NCBI GenBank assembly: GCA_024405255.1
Contig: JAKSOY010000211.1
Span: 1-7,847 of the forward strand
Direction: 5' to 3'
DNA: 7,847 nucleotides
Source of the DNA: Kiritimatiellia bacterium
GTDB lineage: Bacteria; Verrucomicrobiota; Kiritimatiellia; RFP12; UBA1067
The notes below the pieces were generated by a model. That model was not told where the DNA came from. It saw only the letters and a program-made list of their open reading frames with translations, and did no database searches. This document shows, piece after piece, positions 5,074 to 7,847 of this stretch (position 1 is its first letter; the number at the start of each line of letters is the position of its first letter). The position numbers and the translations under genes were made by a program.

Positions 5074-6798
5074 ATGACAGATGAATACGAGCTGATTATC
5101 GTTGGCGGAGGGCATGCTGGTGCTGAAGCCGCATTGGTTGCTGCCCGAATGCGGATTCGGACACTCCTTATAACCTCCCGCAAGGACGCTTGCGCACGGA
5201 TGCCTTGCAATCCGTCAATTGGAGGCCTTGCCAAAAGCCATCTCGTCTACGAACTTGATGCTCTCGGCGGCGAAATGGGCCTCAATGCTGATCTGACAGC
5301 ACTCCAGTCCAAGCTTCTCAATCGAAGTCGAGGACCAGCCGTCTGGGCGACGCGTTGCCAGTGTGCGAAAACGGAATACACGCAACGTATGCAGCACGTC
5401 ATCGCAGAACAGGAGAACTTGACCCTTCTTGAAGATTCTGTCATTTCAATTTTAACGGTACACGACTCTGTTTGTGGAGTAAAAACTGAGCATTATGGAG
5501 ATATCAGGTCTTTTTCTGTTATTATAACATCTGGCACTGCACTTCGAGGACGAATTTGGATTGGAAAAGAGTCAAAAGACTCTGGTGGCGATTCGCGTCC
5601 AGCTGTTAACCTCCTTTCCAATTGTCTTTCCGACCTTGGATTTACATTGATTCGGCTGAAAACGGGCACGCCACCTCGCCTAAAGGCCTCTTCGTGTGAT
5701 TTTTCAAAGTGTGCTCGACAGGATGGTGAACATCCGCGTCCATTGTTCCACGTGGAACAATCCGCCAAAAATGTTCCACGTGGAACATTGCCTGAACTCC
5801 CTTGCTGGCAGACCCATACAACAGTAAAAACCCACGACATTATTCGAGAAAACCTCCCTTTGTCGGCCTTGTATGGCGGATCAATCAGAGGTACAGGTGT
5901 GCGGTATTGCCCATCCATTGAGGACAAAATCGTTCGGTTTAAGGATGCTGAACAACACCATGTCATGCTTGAACCGGAGGATTCAGCAGGAACAATTATC
6001 TATCCAAATGGTCTTAGCTGTTCGCTCCCGCGCGGCATTCAAGATCTAATGGTTCGTTCTGTACCTGGTCTTGAGTGCGCCGAATTCATCGCCTATGCTT
6101 ATGCAATTGAATATGACGGCATTGATGCACGAGAACTCAAACACTCTTTAGAATCCAAACGGATTCACGGGCTATTTTTTGCGGGACAGGTCAATGGCAC
6201 AACTGGATATGAGGAGGCTGCGGCACAGGGAATTATGGCTGGAATCAATGCAGCATTTATGATTAATGAGCAAGAACCTCTCATTCTCAGTCGTCAAGAT
6301 GCGTATATTGGTGTGATGATTGATGATTTGGTGACCAAGGGAACGGATGAACCTTATCGGATCTTCACAAGCCGCGCCGAACGCCGCCTCCTCCTCCGCC
6401 AAGACAATGCTCGCTATCGTCTTCTTGAAGCGGCCCGCCGCGTCGGTGTTATCTCTCAGACCGTCCTAAAGCGACGTGAGGCTGAAATTGATTATATTAA
6501 CAAGGGGAAAATGGAAGAAGGGGAGTTTGCTTCCCTGAATCAAGAAATAGCAATTATGCGTCATTATGCTCCTTATATTGAGCAGGAGCGGAAAGCCGCT
6601 GAACGGGCAAAACTAGACGAATCGATTCGTATTCCGCAGTGGCTGGACTATGACCAGTGCATTTCAGTACGGTTTGAGAGTCGACAGCAACTTAAGAAAT
6701 ATCGCCCAGAAACCCTTGCGCAGGCCGCTCGAATTCCGGGTGTGAATCCAGCTGATGTGGCCGTTCTCGCCATCATCATCAAGCGCGGCCATATCTGA
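5074..6798 (+). CDS. mnmG: tRNA uridine-5-carboxymethylaminomethyl modification enzyme (FAD subunit)
   Basis: With MnmE, MnmG installs the carboxymethylaminomethyl group at wobble uridine 34 of certain tRNAs. Visible features: the N-terminal FAD loop [10 protein letters not shown] (11-20), [15 protein letters not shown] (43-57), [12 protein letters not shown] (192-203), [15 protein letters not shown] (275-289), [17 protein letters not shown] (371-387), [20 protein letters not shown] (410-429) and the C-terminal [15 protein letters not shown] (543-557). The start matches the family start exactly ([14 protein letters not shown]). At 574 residues it is about 45-55 shorter than most MnmG; much of the missing length appears to come from the helical region about 465-520. 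The variable loop at 223-239 is encoded by two parS-like palindromes (FHVEQ and VPRGT). The gene is visibly AT-richer than the metH side. It is co-directional with dnaA, 111 bp downstream. Confidence 0.95.
   Translation: MTDEYELIIVGGGHAGAEAALVAARMRIRTLLITSRKDACARMPCNPSIGGLAKSHLVYELDALGGEMGLNADLTALQSKLLNRSRGPAVWATRCQCAKTEYTQRMQHVIAEQENLTLLEDSVISILTVHDSVCGVKTEHYGDIRSFSVIITSGTALRGRIWIGKESKDSGGDSRPAVNLLSNCLSDLGFTLIRLKTGTPPRLKASSCDFSKCARQDGEHPRPLFHVEQSAKNVPRGTLPELPCWQTHTTVKTHDIIRENLPLSALYGGSIRGTGVRYCPSIEDKIVRFKDAEQHHVMLEPEDSAGTIIYPNGLSCSLPRGIQDLMVRSVPGLECAEFIAYAYAIEYDGIDARELKHSLESKRIHGLFFAGQVNGTTGYEEAAAQGIMAGINAAFMINEQEPLILSRQDAYIGVMIDDLVTKGTDEPYRIFTSRAERRLLLRQDNARYRLLEAARRVGVISQTVLKRREAEIDYINKGKMEEGEFASLNQEIAIMRHYAPYIEQERKAAERAKLDESIRIPQWLDYDQCISVRFESRQQLKKYRPETLAQAARIPGVNPADVAVLAIIIKRGHI
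5742..5761. promoter_or_regulatory. parS: parS-like centromere site 1 (ParB binding)
   Basis: A perfect 20-bp palindrome whose central 16 bp, TGTTCCACGTGGAACA (5744-5759), is the form of chromosomal parS known from Pseudomonas and one symmetric base pair away from the Bacillus/Caulobacter TGTTTCACGTGAAACA type. ParB binds such sites near the origin to segregate the chromosome. It is translated as part of an MnmG loop (FHVEQ). Confidence 0.85.
5770..5789. promoter_or_regulatory. parS: parS-like centromere site 2 (ParB binding)
   Basis: A second perfect 20-bp palindrome with the identical 16-bp core (5772-5787). Flanks differ from site 1 (AA/TT instead of AT/AT), so this is not a simple 20-bp duplication. 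The centres are 28 bp apart and 12 bp separate the cores. It is read in another codon phase than site 1 (VPRGT instead of FHVEQ). Confidence 0.85.
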
Positions 6799-6870
6799 CT
6801 TGTAAACAGAAAATGTTAATAACTTGATGACATGTGTTGAATTCTTGTCACCCAAAGAGAGGACATTTTA

Positions 6871-6879
6871 TGCTATATT
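6871..6879 (+). promoter_or_regulatory. Extended -10 promoter of dnaA
   Basis: TGCTATATT is an extended -10 of the same TGC-TATANT form as the mnmG promoter. No good -35 stands at 16-19 nt; TTGTCA (6845-6850) is 23 nt away. The predicted leader is about 24 nt with only a weak ribosome site (AAGCGGA). Confidence 0.4.
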
Positions 6880-6880
6880 T

Positions 6881-6903
6881 TCCGCCGTTGAAAAACAAGC
6901 GGA
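6881..6903 (+). other. Small hairpin just before the dnaA start
   Basis: TCCGC (6881-6885) pairs with GCGGA (6899-6903), and TTG (6888-6890) with CAA (6896-6898) around an AAAAA loop, with CG bulged. The right arm is the only Shine-Dalgarno-like stretch and ends 6 nt before the ATG. If transcription starts near 6886 the left arm would not be in the mRNA, so an RNA role depends on the true start. Confidence 0.3.
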
Positions 6904-6909
6904 TTTAAA

Positions 6910-7847
6910 ATGACAAACCAAACCATAGACATTTCGTCGAAGGAAATGTGGGAGAAGGCGAAGACGATTTATCTCGCAACGCTCCAGTCGGCGGATGAGA
7001 AGAGCCAGGTCGACAGATATCTTTCGATGATCACATCGGTTGCAAGCAAGGCCGGAAACTTCACGATCTATACGGCAAATTCATATGCGGCTGATTATCT
7101 GAGGGACAATTACTCGGACCGTCTGCGCAAGTGCCTTGAGCTCGTCTCCAATGGCCTTGAGATCAACCTTGACTTCAAGTTCGACGTCCATTCAAAGCCG
7201 GCGATTGTCGTTCCCACGAAAAACGCGGGATCCGATGCGAAGCCCGTGCGCGTGTCAACCTTTGTCTCAACACTGCCACTCAACGACGAGTACACCTTCG
7301 ACGAATTCGTCCGCGGGCCCTCGAACAGCTTTGCGCTCGCTGCGGCAATGGCAGTCGTGAAGAACCCGGGAAAGAGCGGCTACAATCCTCTTTTCATCCA
7401 CGGCGGCACGGGTCTCGGCAAAACTCATCTCATGCAGGCGATCGGAAACGAGCTTCGCCGCCTTGATCCTTCGCTCGCCATTTGCTATCTGACAGCCGAG
7501 GAGTACCTGAACGAGTACGTCAACTACATGAAGGACAACAACGTCCCGGCGTTCAGAAACAAGTATCGCACGGTCGACGTTCTGCTGCTGGACGACGTTC
7601 AGTTCTTCCAAAAGGGTAAAGCCATCCAGGAGGAGTTCTTCAATACGTTCAACGCCCTGCAGCAGGCGAAGAAACAGATCGTCATGACGTCCGACGTCGC
7701 ACCGAAGAACCTGCCGGCAATCGAGGCAAGGCTTATCTCGCGCTTCGAAGGAGGTATGCTCCAGGAAATCGAGTCACCGAGCTATGAAACTCGTCTTGCG
7801 ATTCTAAAGAAGAAGGCCGAAGGCATCGGCATCAACGTGCCTCTCTC
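6910..7847 (+). CDS. dnaA: Chromosomal replication initiator DnaA, C-terminal part outside window
   Basis: Binds DnaA boxes and ATP to open the origin and load the helicase. 312 codons from ATG 6910 run to the window edge without a stop. Domain I covers about 1-90, followed by a short variable linker (about 93-122). The AAA+ domain opens with YTFDEFVRGPSNSFALAAA (128-146). Walker A is GGTGLGKTHL (165-174; most DnaA have GGVGLGKT), Walker B LLLDDVQFF (225-233), sensor 1 is around VMTSD (258-262), and box VII RLISRFEGGM (274-283) carries the arginine finger Arg278. The DNA-binding domain IV lies beyond the window. An in-frame ATG at 6946 has its purine run too close, so 6910 is preferred. It sits 111 bp after mnmG and co-directional with it, close to the parS sites. 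Confidence 0.95.
   Translation, partial: MTNQTIDISSKEMWEKAKTIYLATLQSADEKSQVDRYLSMITSVASKAGNFTIYTANSYAADYLRDNYSDRLRKCLELVSNGLEINLDFKFDVHSKPAIVVPTKNAGSDAKPVRVSTFVSTLPLNDEYTFDEFVRGPSNSFALAAAMAVVKNPGKSGYNPLFIHGGTGLGKTHLMQAIGNELRRLDPSLAICYLTAEEYLNEYVNYMKDNNVPAFRNKYRTVDVLLLDDVQFFQKGKAIQEEFFNTFNALQQAKKQIVMTSDVAPKNLPAIEARLISRFEGGMLQEIESPSYETRLAILKKKAEGIGINVPL

Larger units (their letters stand above)
6799..6909. other. mnmG-dnaA intergenic gap, AT-rich
   Basis: The 111 bp contain TGTTAATAA (6814-6822; its complement TTATTAACA is one base from the DnaA-box consensus) and TTGTAAACA (6800-6808; two mismatches), plus the dnaA promoter. There is no GC-rich terminator hairpin after mnmG; TGACA/TGTCA (6828-6832 and 6846-6850) is only a 5-bp inverted repeat. 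Two weak boxes do not prove an origin. Confidence 0.4.

Noticed and set aside
6799..6870. Intrinsic terminator after mnmG
   Set aside because: Only a 5-bp inverted repeat with a 13-nt loop and no following T run.

Overview
The window is bacterial chromosomal DNA from close to a replication origin. It holds the start of dnaA, a complete mnmG (gidA) carrying two perfect parS-type palindromes, and a methionine/one-carbon operon that diverges from mnmG. No gene pins down the taxon. The left 4.8 kb is clearly GC-rich, while the mnmG part and the two intergenic gaps are AT-richer. An uncultured GC-rich lineage (perhaps of the PVC group) is a guess, not a result.

Layout. (1) Bases 1-563, minus strand: the first 187 residues of an unrecognised protein with a Cys-rich N-terminus and a sugar-kinase/actin-type phosphate-binding motif. 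It has its own TTGCCA-N18-TATAAT promoter inside the end of metH. (2) Bases 606-4838, minus strand: a tight three-gene operon in transcription order phosphoglycerate-mutase-like metalloenzyme, metF (4-nt ATGA overlap), metH (17-nt overlap). MetF makes 5-methyl-tetrahydrofolate and MetH uses it with cobalamin to methylate homocysteine. This MetH has no C-terminal reactivation domain. (3) Bases 4839-5073: an AT-rich divergent control region with two extended -10 promoters lying so close to their start codons that both mRNAs look leaderless. It also holds three GATA words spaced exactly 10 bp apart and a DnaA-box-like 9-mer. (4) Bases 5074-6798, plus strand: mnmG, with parS-like sites at 5742-5761 and 5770-5789. 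(5) Bases 6799-6909: a short AT-rich gap with the dnaA promoter. (6) Bases 6910-7847, plus strand: dnaA, running off the window.

The least expected content is a set of small repeat or palindrome elements read in frame inside metH, and possibly metF. These are a 35-nt inverted repeat (2 mismatches) inside the homocysteine domain, a nested palindrome in each of two interdomain linkers, and a 27-nt sequence present three times (twice in metH linkers, once in a metF loop) in the same reading frame with related peptides. They resemble in behaviour the protein-coding palindromic elements known from Rickettsia, but I recognise none of them as a named family. The parS pair in mnmG is likewise translated. 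The window therefore shows several cases of DNA-level elements hosted inside essential coding sequence.
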